DNA of 64,000 bases from Anaerotignum propionicum DSM 1682 (GCF_001561955.1 NZ_CP014223.1:2480001-2544000); one strand, 5' to 3'. Positions 45,764 through 53,123 are shown, numbered from the stretch's first letter. Numbers and translations are program-made. Notes: generated from the letters alone by a model not told the origin.

Positions 45764-45794
45764 GCATGACCCTACCCCCAGTTAAACACACTTC

Positions 45795-46062
45795 ACACAA
45801 AACGTGATGCCATTCTTCGACCATTGTAACGGCATAAACCAGTTATCGAAGTGGTTTCAATTTATTTTTTTAACAATAACATTGCTAGAGCAGAAAACAA
45901 AAAAGAAGTTATAAGCAATATTTCAGTCATGTTATCAAATAGTACTTTTTGTATATAAAATTATATATACTATTTAAAAAATAATTTTCTTTGTTTGATA
46001 TTTCATTTCTTTGTACCTACCCTTTTAACAAAATTTAACCATAAGACCTTTTCTAGCATATC
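45795..46062 (-). pseudogene. Decayed fifth copy of the zinc-ribbon array
   Basis: CATTCTTCGACCATTGTA, shared with copy D (the QWSKN region), recurs near 45810-45830. A match to the copies' start, including the G-rich ribosome site and the first codons (ATGCTAGAAAAGGTC), recurs near 46040-46065. The frame breaks after a few codons and the membrane part has drifted. The remaining ~140 bp up to 46199 hold no gene I can see. Confidence 0.6.
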
Positions 46063-46199
46063 CCCACTCCTTTATAATCGCATATTATTATACCATATTT
46101 TTACAATTAAAACAAGAAATGTCCGGACAACCTAGTAAGTATTGGCCAAATATGTATGCTACCATAATAACTCAGAAGTAAATACATTTGGTGCCAACT

Positions 46200-46589
46200 T
46201 TATTTTTTTGTGGATAAAATCCCAAAGAATTTTAATTTCATTCTGAAAAAAGCTCTTCTGCTCATTGGTACTTCCAAATGTTCATACCTCACCCCATCCA
46301 CCACATTACTTAGTATGTACGGATAAAACTCACTCCCCGCTTCCATTGCCGACTGTTCTATGATCTCTAACTCCTTTTCAAGTTGCAGCCGCCTAAGTGC
46401 TGTATTCCCCGTCCTGTCAGATATTTTGTTTCCTCCTCCATTACTGTCAAAGCCCGGTGAAGAAAGCTCTGTAATAGAACGTAACTGAGACTGCTTTTCC
46501 CGATATTGCTTGCAAAAATATTTTAACTCCCGATAGCGGTAAGTAGAAATATTATAATTTTGCATTTTTAAATCTCTATCTTTCTTCAT
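46200..46589 (-). CDS. RinA/ArpU-like phage late regulator
   Basis: The 129-residue protein (YRYRELKYFCKQYREKQ, GNTALRRLQLEKELEIIE, VPMSRRAFFRMKLKF) has the layout of RinA/ArpU-type regulators. In these, a C-terminal sigma-4-like helix-turn-helix (VPMSRRAFFR) reads late promoters. The start ATG at 46589 has GGAGAGG 9 nt upstream. It sits ahead of the late genes, as in staphylococcal phages. It probably turns on terminase-to-lysis transcription. Confidence 0.75.
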   Translation of the reverse strand: MKKDRDLKMQNYNISTYRYRELKYFCKQYREKQSQLRSITELSSPGFDSNGGGNKISDRTGNTALRRLQLEKELEIIEQSAMEAGSEFYPYILSNVVDGVRYEHLEVPMSRRAFFRMKLKFFGILSTKK

Positions 46590-46758
46590 CGTCCACCACC
46601 TCTCCTTTAACTTGTCCACATCGCTGTGGATTGTTTAAGCAATGGTTTTTACATTTCGCTTTGTTAATGCAATCCGTACAGCAGATATTTCCCCGCATAT
46701 GGTCGCAATTAAATATTTGGCAAGCTCTATACTTTTTGTTTTTCACTGTTGCTTTCAT
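46576..46758 (-). CDS. Small cysteine-rich phage protein
   Basis: The 60-residue protein holds nine cysteines (CQIFNCDHMRGNICCTDC, CKNHC, RC), so it probably binds zinc. AAGGGGG precedes the ATG. Its end overlaps the start of the RinA-like gene by 14 nt. Such proteins are common in Gram-positive phage late-control regions but have no known role. Confidence 0.75.
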   Translation of the reverse strand: MKATVKNKKYRACQIFNCDHMRGNICCTDCINKAKCKNHCLNNPQRCGQVKGEVVDDEER

Positions 46759-46794
46759 TCTGCACCCCCTTTTAAAGTTATCTCGTCTTGATTC

Positions 46795-47325
46795 TCACCC
46801 TTCTTGCAACTTATTGCAATAATCCAAAAACAAAACAGATCCATTAAACTTAACCTGGTATTCCTCAACATCATTTGCAGTAATATACTTACGTCCATAA
46901 TTCTCTTTCATATCCCGCCAGATCTTCCAAGGGATGAAGAAAAACTCATCTTCAAGCCCAACGCATACTGCCGCTACTGCACCCAAATTCATATGGCTTT
47001 CTAAAGCCTTTTGTTGGTCTGTCGTTAGCACGTCTCGATTCATCCGGTCGGAAGTTGTGGTCTTTGCTTCAAATACGATAGACCGTCCATTGTCAAGGGT
47101 TCCTTGAAAATCTGGTTGGGCATGAGCTGTAAACCTCCCCATAAACATTCCATCATTGCTTTTATTCAAAACCCGAAAAGGTTCAGGTGTTTTATTAATA
47201 TCTGCCCGACCGTTTTCTCTGTATGTATTGCACCCCGCCAGAATTGCAATTTCAAATAAATGCCCTAGAGCATTATTCGTTGCGTTTTGGTGTTGCCGCT
47301 TCGCAGCTTGCTGATTGTAAGCCAT
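46795..47325 (-). CDS. RecU-like Holliday junction resolvase
   Basis: RecU-type nucleases cut four-way junctions made during phage recombination. The 176-residue protein has RecU features: GHLFEIAILAGC near residue 20, AQPDFQGTLD and IVFEAKTTTSDR near 72-90 (the Asp and Glu-x-Lys metal site), and FFFIPWKIW later. GGTGGG precedes the ATG. It lies among replication and recombination genes. Confidence 0.85.
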   Translation of the reverse strand: MAYNQQAAKRQHQNATNNALGHLFEIAILAGCNTYRENGRADINKTPEPFRVLNKSNDGMFMGRFTAHAQPDFQGTLDNGRSIVFEAKTTTSDRMNRDVLTTDQQKALESHMNLGAVAAVCVGLEDEFFFIPWKIWRDMKENYGRKYITANDVEEYQVKFNGSVLFLDYCNKLQEG

Positions 47326-47348
47326 TACTTATCCCACCTTTCTCATAT

Positions 47349-48341
47349 CTAGTATTTGATTCCTACATAGTCCAACACTGGTTTCATTCCCAACCCACCT
47401 TCATTCCAAGATTTTAAACAATAACGATAAACAGGCGGATGGGTTATTTTCATTCTTTGAAAGCGGTTAGGTTCTTGCTCCAAGTGGTCACCAAACATAC
47501 AGAACATGCATCCTGTACGACTAACTCCTGTTGTACGATACTTTGGCGGAACATATCCATCCAACCACATTTGTCCATCCATTTCACAATCGGGAATCAC
47601 TTCCCCATATACAGATGAAATTTGGATATCATTTTTCACTATGTATTCAAGCACATCATTCTCAACCCATAATGACATTGGGTTACTGATAGGAAATTTT
47701 GAATCATACAAATTACAGCCGCCATTAATCCACTTTTGCGTTCTTAACTTACTTTCATCTGCCATTTGCCCTGTGATTGGCACCTTACCAGTTTTTCTAT
47801 AAAATTTATGTAGCGGCCTTTTCTTCATAACATCACAACACAGATTACTTACACCAAACGGTGCATCCAATAAAAAGTACCACTTGCTTTGATTGTATTG
47901 TGATTTCTTGCCCTCAAATTCCAGTTCACCACAAAGTTTTTTCACATAAACATTTTCAGGATCATTTGTTCTGCGTGCATAGTAAACACACTTTGATACT
48001 TCTTTGCTGATCACAGGGTAACCGTACTTTTCAATGACCTGCCTAAAACTCATATCAGGCCTTAAAATTGTTACATTATCGAAAGCTTTTACAAACTCTT
48101 TTATTTCCGGATATTCTAGTCCGGTATTTACGAAAACCGCTTCAATATCCGGATACATTTCTCTGACTATATGTAATAAGACTGTGCTGTCTTTTCCACC
48201 TGAAAATGAAATATATACACCGTTTGGTCCATAACCGTCTACCCATTCTCTAATTCTCTGGCGTGTCATTCCCAGTTTTAAATGCATTGGGAGGGATTGC
48301 ATTTGTTTTAATTCTTGCATCGTTCTTTTGGCTTCATCCAA
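47349..48341 (-). CDS. PAPS-reductase-family enzyme of unknown substrate
   Basis: The 330-residue protein has the PP-loop SGGKDSTVLLHIV near residue 48, a paired-Cys NLCCDVMKKRP region near 165 and a zinc-type cluster TGCMFCMFGDHL near 275. The fold belongs to the phosphoadenosine phosphosulfate reductase/ATP-PPi lyase group. Phage members are common and untested; DNA phosphorothioation (DndC) and nucleotide or tRNA sulfur chemistry are options. The start is TTG at 48341, with GAGGG upstream. No dnd partner genes are present. It lies next to small Cys-rich and HUH Rep genes, so a role in DNA or nucleotide modification is possible. Confidence 0.8.
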   Translation of the reverse strand: MDEAKRTMQELKQMQSLPMHLKLGMTRQRIREWVDGYGPNGVYISFSGGKDSTVLLHIVREMYPDIEAVFVNTGLEYPEIKEFVKAFDNVTILRPDMSFRQVIEKYGYPVISKEVSKCVYYARRTNDPENVYVKKLCGELEFEGKKSQYNQSKWYFLLDAPFGVSNLCCDVMKKRPLHKFYRKTGKVPITGQMADESKLRTQKWINGGCNLYDSKFPISNPMSLWVENDVLEYIVKNDIQISSVYGEVIPDCEMDGQMWLDGYVPPKYRTTGVSRTGCMFCMFGDHLEQEPNRFQRMKITHPPVYRYCLKSWNEGGLGMKPVLDYVGIKY

Positions 48342-48392
48342 ACTAATCCCTCTTTTCCTTGGACTTGAAACTAAGTTATATGCTAATTCCGT

Positions 48393-48554
48393 TTACTCCC
48401 TCCCAATAAAATCACAATCCATCAAACACCAAACCTTATTGGTACCTCCGTTTTCCTTGCACCTTTCACAATTCATGCAAGTACCATCTTCGCTACTGAA
48501 ACACCTCCGACACAAGCATTTCTCACAATTCGGTTTTCTCTTTTCCCGTTCCAT
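48393..48554 (-). CDS. Short cysteine-rich phage protein
   Basis: This 53-residue protein starts MEREKRKPNCEKC and has nine cysteines in clustered CxxC-like pairs (CEKCLCRRC, CMNCERC, WCLMDC). It overlaps the end of the Rep-like gene. No family is assigned; zinc binding is likely. The start at the ATG at 48554 is preferred over 48560. Confidence 0.65.
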   Translation of the reverse strand: MEREKRKPNCEKCLCRRCFSSEDGTCMNCERCKENGGTNKVWCLMDCDFIGRE

Positions 48555-49251
48555 AATCATCACCGCCTAATCTAATCGCTTTTAAATATCTTATAGGGCC
48601 AATTTCCTCTGAAAAGTATTCACTGCTTTCCACAACCAGATACCCCTTGGGAGGTTTGGGCTTCTTTTTCGGGTTAGCTGAATTTATTTTTTTTACAACA
48701 ACTTTTGGTTGTACCAAGTTTCTACTTGTGGTCCATCTTTTTTCATACTCTTTTATATTTTCCTTGGTTATGTATCTGGCCAGACCTGTATAATCTCCGC
48801 CTGGCTCTAATTGGGAAATCATAACTCTTCCGTTTCCCCACAGCTCCGTTAATTCCTTAAGGGTAATATCCATGGCATTTACCAAAAGATGATGATGCTC
48901 ACGACCACTTTCCGATTCTGTCACAACGATGTATTTCACAGACGAAAGACCTTTTTTCTTTCTCCACCGTCTCAAGCGGCTCAAAAAGTTCCGCAGCTCC
49001 CTTTTGATTTCTTCTCTGGATAATCGTTTACGATATGTAAGAGTAATAAACAAATCCCCCAGCCTGAAATTCGCATTTATCAATCTGGATAATTTCCTTC
49101 TAGCTAATTTCAAATTTCGTTCTTTCTGTTCTTCCGAAGTCAGTAGTTCATTTTGTCCTCTGTTATATTTTTTTCCAATGGCTCTTGGGGAGTAATACTC
49201 CTCACACTCATATACGTCTCCTGCCCATATATGTTTTCTATATCTTGGCAT
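48523..49251 (-). CDS. HUH-type replication-associated protein (Rep/G2P-like)
   Basis: The 242-residue protein shows the HUH Rep motifs. Motif 1 is FITLTY near residue 66, motif 2 is REHHHLLVNA near 118 (two metal-binding histidines), and motif 3 is ARYITKENIKEY near 160 with Tyr and Lys. This pattern matches the ORF2/G2P-like group. Such enzymes nick one strand to start rolling-circle replication or to process DNA ends. The start ATG at 49251 has AAGGGG upstream. It is the only likely initiator in this prophage; no DnaB, DnaC or DnaD homologue is visible. Confidence 0.8.
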   Translation of the reverse strand: MPRYRKHIWAGDVYECEEYYSPRAIGKKYNRGQNELLTSEEQKERNLKLARRKLSRLINANFRLGDLFITLTYRKRLSREEIKRELRNFLSRLRRWRKKKGLSSVKYIVVTESESGREHHHLLVNAMDITLKELTELWGNGRVMISQLEPGGDYTGLARYITKENIKEYEKRWTTSRNLVQPKVVVKKINSANPKKKPKPPKGYLVVESSEYFSEEIGPIRYLKAIRLGGDDYGTGKEKTEL

Positions 49252-49392
49252 TGCTTTACCCCTTTCTATAAATAACCATAGCCCTAATGTTAATCTTATT
49301 ATCGAGGAGTTAAAGGGCAACTCTGCCCCTAAAGTCCTAGGTTTTAGAAACAGGCTTTTTCATGGAAAGCAACCCAAAACACTTGTGAAACA

Positions 49393-49422
49393 AAGTACTA
49401 TGTTGTATAATATAAGTACTAT
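49393..49422. repeat. Paired AAGTACTAT repeats at an early promoter
   Basis: AAGTACTAT occurs at 49393-49401 and 49414-49422, exactly 21 bp apart (two helix turns). On the minus strand a weak promoter (TTGATA, 18 nt, TATATT) overlaps the second copy and would serve the Rep gene. The pair could be an operator. Confidence 0.4.
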
Positions 49423-49449
49423 ATCTTGGGTTTATCAAAAGCCCCGCCC

Positions 49450-49473
49450 CTCTTCCTACGCCTATAGGAGAGG
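49450..49473 (-). repeat. GCCCCTCT/AGAGGGGC stem-loop before rep
   Basis: An 8-bp stem similar to those at 26107 and 50113 lies between the Rep gene and the upstream hypothetical gene. There is a short T run on the plus side only. Confidence 0.4.
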
Positions 49474-49510
49474 GGCATTTTCTTTATTCAATTTACCTAT
49501 TTGTCCCGCT

Positions 49511-50068
49511 TCATTTTTCTGCAGCGTCACGCCTTGCCTCAGCTCTGCATCGGTCGGCTAATGTATCTAAGGCTTCATAAAGGTCAGTTCCCCCTTGCCT
49601 ATACTCCATAATTACAGCAGACAGCACCATCCCATCTTTCACTGCAATGGCTCTTGCACCGCCACTTTTTCTAATAAAATATCGTATGTAACCAACTTCC
49701 TTTTTCACGGTCGGCGCCATTAGTTCTGTATTAATCCAAATAACACCATCAAATGTGTATATTGGCGTGAGCAAACTTCCCCCATAAATGACGGTAATCC
49801 CTGCATCCTCTGCGGTTACCTCCACCTCATCAGGTAAATCATTTTTCAGTATCCGTGAAGATTCCTCTTCACACCTTGCAAGCCACTTTTGCCTTTTATC
49901 ATCCGATATCCCCATTACTGTTAAAACGGTATTCTCATCCAATACAGGCATGTTTTCCAACCGATAGACAGCGCTGCCGATACTCAACCATTGTTGACCA
50001 TCATCATCCTTCATCAATACCGCCGTCTTATTTCTTTTTGCCAGTGATGTAATTTTAGAAAACTTCAT
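49511..50068 (-). CDS. Unrecognised phage early protein
   Basis: The 185-residue soluble protein has no family I can name. It starts MKFSKITSLAKRNKTAVLM, contains acidic middle stretches (DLPDEVEVTAEDAGIT) and a basic C terminus (ADRCRAEARRDAAEK). The region ELMAPTVKKEVGYIRYFIRK suggests a beta-rich core. AGGTG precedes the ATG. It sits among early genes. A DNA-binding role is possible but unsupported. Confidence 0.65.
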   Translation of the reverse strand: MKFSKITSLAKRNKTAVLMKDDDGQQWLSIGSAVYRLENMPVLDENTVLTVMGISDDKRQKWLARCEEESSRILKNDLPDEVEVTAEDAGITVIYGGSLLTPIYTFDGVIWINTELMAPTVKKEVGYIRYFIRKSGGARAIAVKDGMVLSAVIMEYRQGGTDLYEALDTLADRCRAEARRDAAEK

Positions 50069-50112
50069 ATTTTCACCTCACAAACCCATCTCGCTATTTT
50101 ATTTAAAACCTT

Positions 50113-50142
50113 GCCCCACCCTTGACACTGCAAGAGAGGGGC
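50113..50142 (-). repeat. GCCCC/GAGGGGC stem-loop after small zinc protein
   Basis: It resembles the hairpin at 49450 and has the same plus-side T run (ACATTTTTT). It lies between the small CxxC protein and the 49511 gene. Confidence 0.35.
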
Positions 50143-50153
50143 ACATTTTTTAC

Positions 50154-50282
50154 CTATTCTTTTTGTTCTTCCATAACACAAACATTCTGTGTTTCTTCCT
50201 TATTATAATCACCATTACAATCACAGGTTTCCCCATGGTCTAAGGACGCTCCACAAATGGGGCAAACACTAAATTTACTCAT
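50154..50282 (-). CDS. Small CxxC phage protein
   Basis: The 42-residue protein begins MSKFSVCPICGASL and continues with a CDC motif; the tail is acidic. AGGAGG lies 5 nt before the ATG, a strong site. It probably binds zinc. No function can be given. Confidence 0.72.
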   Translation of the reverse strand: MSKFSVCPICGASLDHGETCDCNGDYNKEETQNVCVMEEQKE

Positions 50283-50315
50283 ATAAACCTCCTATGTATT
50301 GAATATTAAAATCTC

Positions 50316-50344
50316 TTGTTTGAAAAATGAATTTATGCTATAAT
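50316..50344 (+). promoter_or_regulatory. Plus-strand promoter of a short RNA
   Basis: TTGTTT (50316-50321), a 17-nt spacer and TATAAT (50339-50344) face right, against the surrounding genes. A terminator follows within 40 nt. Confidence 0.55.
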
Positions 50345-50349
50345 AAATT

Positions 50350-50384
50350 TGTCGTTGGTGCTGGGTTTCCCAGTGCCTTTTTTA
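50350..50384 (+). ncRNA. Putative very short terminated RNA
   Basis: From the promoter at 50316-50344 a transcript would reach GGTGCTGGG paired with CCCAGTGCC (50357-50377, 3-nt loop, one G-U pair) and a T run, only about 35 nt. It runs antisense to the intergenic leader of the 50401 gene region. It may be a regulatory RNA or a decoy. It could also be an interrupted leader of a lost gene. Confidence 0.45.
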
Positions 50385-50400
50385 TTGCATAAATTCCTCA

Positions 50401-50682
50401 TTATCTCCTCCATGGCTTGTCCAGCCAAAGCCCAACCAAAACAATAACCAGTACAATAGCACAGCACTCAAAAATTAGGAGGGCTTTTTCCGGTGCCGAT
50501 TTTGAAAGGGATTCAAAAAATGTTGCTGAGATTACTGCTACAATCAAAATAAAAATACTTTTGAGTAGTTCCGATAGAATGCACTTACTACGCCTACGCT
50601 TTTGTAATTTCTTTATACGCTTTTGCTTACGTTGTCTTAAATCAAATATCCTCTCTACTTCTAATACCTCCCTTGGTCCCAT
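50401..50682 (-). CDS. Small membrane protein of the early region
   Basis: The 93-residue protein has a strongly basic coil at the N terminus (LRQRKQKRIKKLQKRRRSK), then two membrane segments (ILIVAVISATFF and FECCAIVLVIVLVGLW). The start ATG at 50682 has AGGAGG upstream. Its function is unknown. It could be a superinfection-exclusion or DNA-anchoring protein by shape only. Confidence 0.65.
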   Translation of the reverse strand: MGPREVLEVERIFDLRQRKQKRIKKLQKRRRSKCILSELLKSIFILIVAVISATFFESLSKSAPEKALLIFECCAIVLVIVLVGLWLDKPWRR

Positions 50683-50707
50683 TGCCTTTCCTCCTTTCTT
50701 AGGATAC

Positions 50708-50992
50708 TCATACCTTACAGATTTCAACCCGCTCCCCCTGCTCTCGTCTCCGCAGAAGGTTATACCGAAAGAACGTTTTATGGGTAGGAAGCTGAACCAC
50801 GAAACCATGATTTAATAATTGCACCACGGTACCTTCCCGCATTTTATATTTCCCTTTGTTCTGCACGTCTTGACTGACTTTGTACTGTCTTACTTTTGCA
50901 CCAATCTTTAATCCATAAGCCTCTGCCTTGGCACGAGTCATATTGTCAAAAACCGAAGCTTTAGGCGGTTGGCTTACTTCTGATCTTGCCAT
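50708..50992 (-). CDS. Small phage protein with KOW-like beta region
   Basis: The 94-residue basic protein has the beta-rich run IGAKVRQYKVS and TVVQLLNHGFVVQLP, which resembles a small SH3/KOW-like barrel. AAGGAGG precedes the ATG. Family unassigned; RNA or DNA binding is possible. Neighbouring genes are early-region small proteins. Confidence 0.65.
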   Translation of the reverse strand: MARSEVSQPPKASVFDNMTRAKAEAYGLKIGAKVRQYKVSQDVQNKGKYKMREGTVVQLLNHGFVVQLPTHKTFFRYNLLRRREQGERVEICKV

Positions 50993-51005
50993 AGTCCCCG
51001 CCTCC

Positions 51006-51221
51006 TTATAGCTCCATACAATTTAATATTTCTCTGAGAGCTTTTGCCTCATTTGTAGTTAAGACAATACCCTTACCGCATTTTGTATGGGTATCATTCC
51101 ACCCACGAATGTCAATCTTCTCTTTTCTGCCGTTCCAGCTAATTAGATTAACCTCTTTTTGAAAATCTCCCTCTGAAATAACCCCGAATGTTTTTGAAAT
51201 TTCAAACTCTTTTGCTGGCAT
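51006..51221 (-). CDS. YdbC/PC4-like single-strand-binding protein
   Basis: The 71-residue protein follows the PC4/YdbC pattern closely: ISKTFGVISEGDFQKEVNLI, SWNGRKEKIDIRGW, GKGIVLTTNEAKAL. PC4-like proteins bind single-stranded DNA and act as transcription or replication co-factors. AAGGAGG precedes the ATG. It fits an early phage DNA-metabolism gene. Confidence 0.85.
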   Translation of the reverse strand: MPAKEFEISKTFGVISEGDFQKEVNLISWNGRKEKIDIRGWNDTHTKCGKGIVLTTNEAKALREILNCMEL

Positions 51222-51234
51222 ATGTATTTCCTCC

Positions 51235-51522
51235 TTATTTTTTTTCTTTTCCAGACTTCATGATTTTTTCTATCTCTTCTATTTTCTTAAGTAAAATAGG
51301 TTTCATTTTGCCGCAATCCTCAAAAACTACTCTATCCTTCAGGCGGCTAGCCATAGTAAGCAAATCATCAACAGCGTCATACCGCTTCAGTATGATGGTA
51401 TCATCTTCTGTAAAAATTTCTAAAGTATCTCCAATGCCAATTCCCAAATTTCTTCTAAGCTCTATAGGCAAAACAATCCTCCCAAGCTCGTCCACTTTTC
51501 TTGTAATTCCTGTAGCTTTCAT
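51235..51522 (-). CDS. AbrB-family transcription regulator
   Basis: The 95-residue protein carries the AbrB swapped-hairpin DNA-binding motif (TGITRKVDELGRIVLPIELR, then LGIGIGDTLEIF) and a C-terminal coiled coil rich in Lys. The start ATG at 51522 has AAGGATG upstream. It probably binds promoter DNA as a dimer or tetramer. It sits in the early operon and may repress early or host genes. Confidence 0.85.
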   Translation of the reverse strand: MKATGITRKVDELGRIVLPIELRRNLGIGIGDTLEIFTEDDTIILKRYDAVDDLLTMASRLKDRVVFEDCGKMKPILLKKIEEIEKIMKSGKEKK

Positions 51523-51560
51523 AATTTCATCCTTTCTATATGTCATAAGAAATCAACTTT

Positions 51561-51785
51561 TTACAACATCGCCTCTGCCAGTACGTGAGGATCAAGCTTT
51601 AACTTATCCTTAAACACCCGCAAATTATTAACTGTAAATTCCTCTGGATAATGATTCATTCGGCGGTTATACGTTGAAACCGAAACATGTAAATAAACCG
51701 CCATTTCATCCCGGCTAATTCCGTTCTCAAACATAGCCGCCTTTATTAACGCTGGTAGTCGTTTATCTACCTTTTGCTTTTTCAA
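51561..51785 (-). CDS. Small helix-turn-helix phage protein
   Basis: The 74-residue protein begins LPALIKAAMFENGISRDEM and contains a helix-turn-helix (VYLHVSVSTYNRRM) typical of short phage regulators. It starts with TTG at 51785 after AGGAGGTG. It may control early transcription; its target is unknown. Confidence 0.72.
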   Translation of the reverse strand: MKKQKVDKRLPALIKAAMFENGISRDEMAVYLHVSVSTYNRRMNHYPEEFTVNNLRVFKDKLKLDPHVLAEAML

Positions 51786-51797
51786 TACTTACACCTC

Positions 51798-51962
51798 CTA
51801 CTCTCTGATTAGCTCAAGCAAGAGAATTGCTCTTTCATTCGCCTCGCACCATTCTCTTTCGTAACCCTTCTTGGGGCTACTCATAAGATAATTTGAGCTA
51901 TAAGCAAATACATTGTTCATTTCCATATCGTAATACTTTTGAAGCAATTCTTTTTTGTCCAT
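51798..51962 (-). CDS. Small unrecognised phage protein
   Basis: The 54-residue acidic protein starts MDKKELLQKYYDMEM at 51962, with AAGGAAT upstream. A Trp/Glu-rich second half (REWCEANERAILLLELI) suggests helices. It is the first gene of this leftward early operon. Function unknown. Confidence 0.6.
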   Translation of the reverse strand: MDKKELLQKYYDMEMNNVFAYSSNYLMSSPKKGYEREWCEANERAILLLELIRE

Positions 51963-52120
51963 TAAAAATTCCTTTCTCATCTTTACAAGATTTTTATTTT
52001 TCCTTTTGTGCTCACAACCAATCGTCATAAACAGACAGTGTATAGAATATTATGTAATTTCGTGTTATGCTTTCTTTATAGGCACTGCAATGCCAAGTGA
52101 TAAAGAAAGGAGGAAAGCCT

Positions 52121-52501
52121 ATGGATACCTATCAAGTAGTAAACCTAAAAACTTTGTTAAAGGAAATATCAAACATGGTGCAACTATCCTACTTTGATGC
52201 TAAACAAGCTCACGATTTAATTTCCGAGAAAGAAGATAATAAAAAAATCGGTGCTTTAGCTTATCTAAACAAAGCAACATCAAGTATGGTAGCAGCGAAA
52301 TGTCTGTGCTTCACACATTTTGATGAAATCTACTACACTAACGATATGAAGGAAGTATTTACCTCGTTCGATCTTTTTGCAAATGAGATTATTCAGCAGT
52401 TTACAAACATGCAACGTTATCAACAGGTAAATCATTACTTTCTTAAATTCAAAGAAACATTTGAAGATTCAATTTTCAATACAACTAATACTGATAATTG
52501 A
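52121..52501 (+). CDS. Unrecognised phage protein transcribed against its neighbours
   Basis: The 126-residue protein is encoded on the plus strand between two leftward gene runs. AAGAAAGGAGG precedes the ATG at 52121. The protein is helical, with YLNKATSSMVAAKCLCFTHFDE in the middle, and has no membrane segment. Its stop abuts the stop of the convergent gene (52502) with no gap, and a terminator for it lies inside that gene. Such isolated opposite genes are often regulators or antirepressors; this remains a guess. Confidence 0.7.
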   Translation: MDTYQVVNLKTLLKEISNMVQLSYFDAKQAHDLISEKEDNKKIGALAYLNKATSSMVAAKCLCFTHFDEIYYTNDMKEVFTSFDLFANEIIQQFTNMQRYQQVNHYFLKFKETFEDSIFNTTNTDN

Positions 52502-52858
52502 TTACTTCACGGGGCAGTTCTCTGCCTCTTTTTTTATTTCTTTCATCTCCTTATTTAACATGAGCATTTTGGTATACAAACTATTAAATTCTGAGACCAT
52601 CATATTCATATTCCTGTCCAATTTATGTAGCATCGCTGTTTGATATATAATTTCTTTTGCTATATAGCAATCTGGATTTATATTTACTTTCCATTTTTCT
52701 GATGATATAGCCTCACTAGCTCTTTCACGTTCTTCATTTAAGATTCTTAATGCTATTTTTTGACTTCTATCTTGTATTTCTGATTCTTTCACAGTCTTAA
52801 TTTTTTCTCTTTTTCTGGAGAATTCTTCTATCTCTTTTGGTGTTCCTATAATCTCCAT
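52502..52858 (-). CDS. Helical phage protein
   Basis: The 118-residue protein is mostly helical and highly charged (KEIEEFSRKREKIKTVKES). Its end resembles a coiled coil (LYTKMLMLNKEMKEIKKEAE). The start ATG at 52858 follows AAGGAG. It is convergent with the gene at 52121, and its 3' end carries that gene's terminator. No family known. Confidence 0.65.
   Translation of the reverse strand: MEIIGTPKEIEEFSRKREKIKTVKESEIQDRSQKIALRILNEERERASEAISSEKWKVNINPDCYIAKEIIYQTAMLHKLDRNMNMMVSEFNSLYTKMLMLNKEMKEIKKEAENCPVK
52511..52536 (+). terminator. Terminator of the plus-strand gene at 52121
   Basis: GGGGCAG pairs with CTGCCTC (one G-U) across a 4-nt loop, followed by seven T. It lies 10 bp past the stop and inside the convergent coding region. 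Confidence 0.75.
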
Positions 52859-52909
52859 TCCCACACTCCTTTCTGTTCTCATGGAATTGCTATTGTAAAA
52901 ATTTTATTT

Positions 52910-53113
52910 TTAGCAGATAGGGCATCTTTTAGCTCTTGTCAGAAGAAGCCGGCAAAGCTCCTCAACATCTTCACAATTTAAATTCTGATGTAAACATTTT
53001 TCATACACCTCGTCTGCTATTTTACATATAACGAGGTGCTTTTCTTTTCTCAATTCTCTTTCTAGTGATATCTGCTTTGCCCGCTCCATTATTGCTTTTT
53101 CTTCGTTGCCCAT
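52910..53113 (-). CDS. Small early phage protein
   Basis: The 67-residue protein (MGNEEKAIMERAKQIS to RCPIC) has a helical middle and a terminal CPIC. A GGGGGT precedes the ATG. It lies in the early leftward operon after the Cro-like gene. Function unknown. Confidence 0.6.
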   Translation of the reverse strand: MGNEEKAIMERAKQISLERELRKEKHLVICKIADEVYEKCLHQNLNCEDVEELCRLLLTRAKRCPIC

Positions 53114-53123
53114 TTCTTACCCC

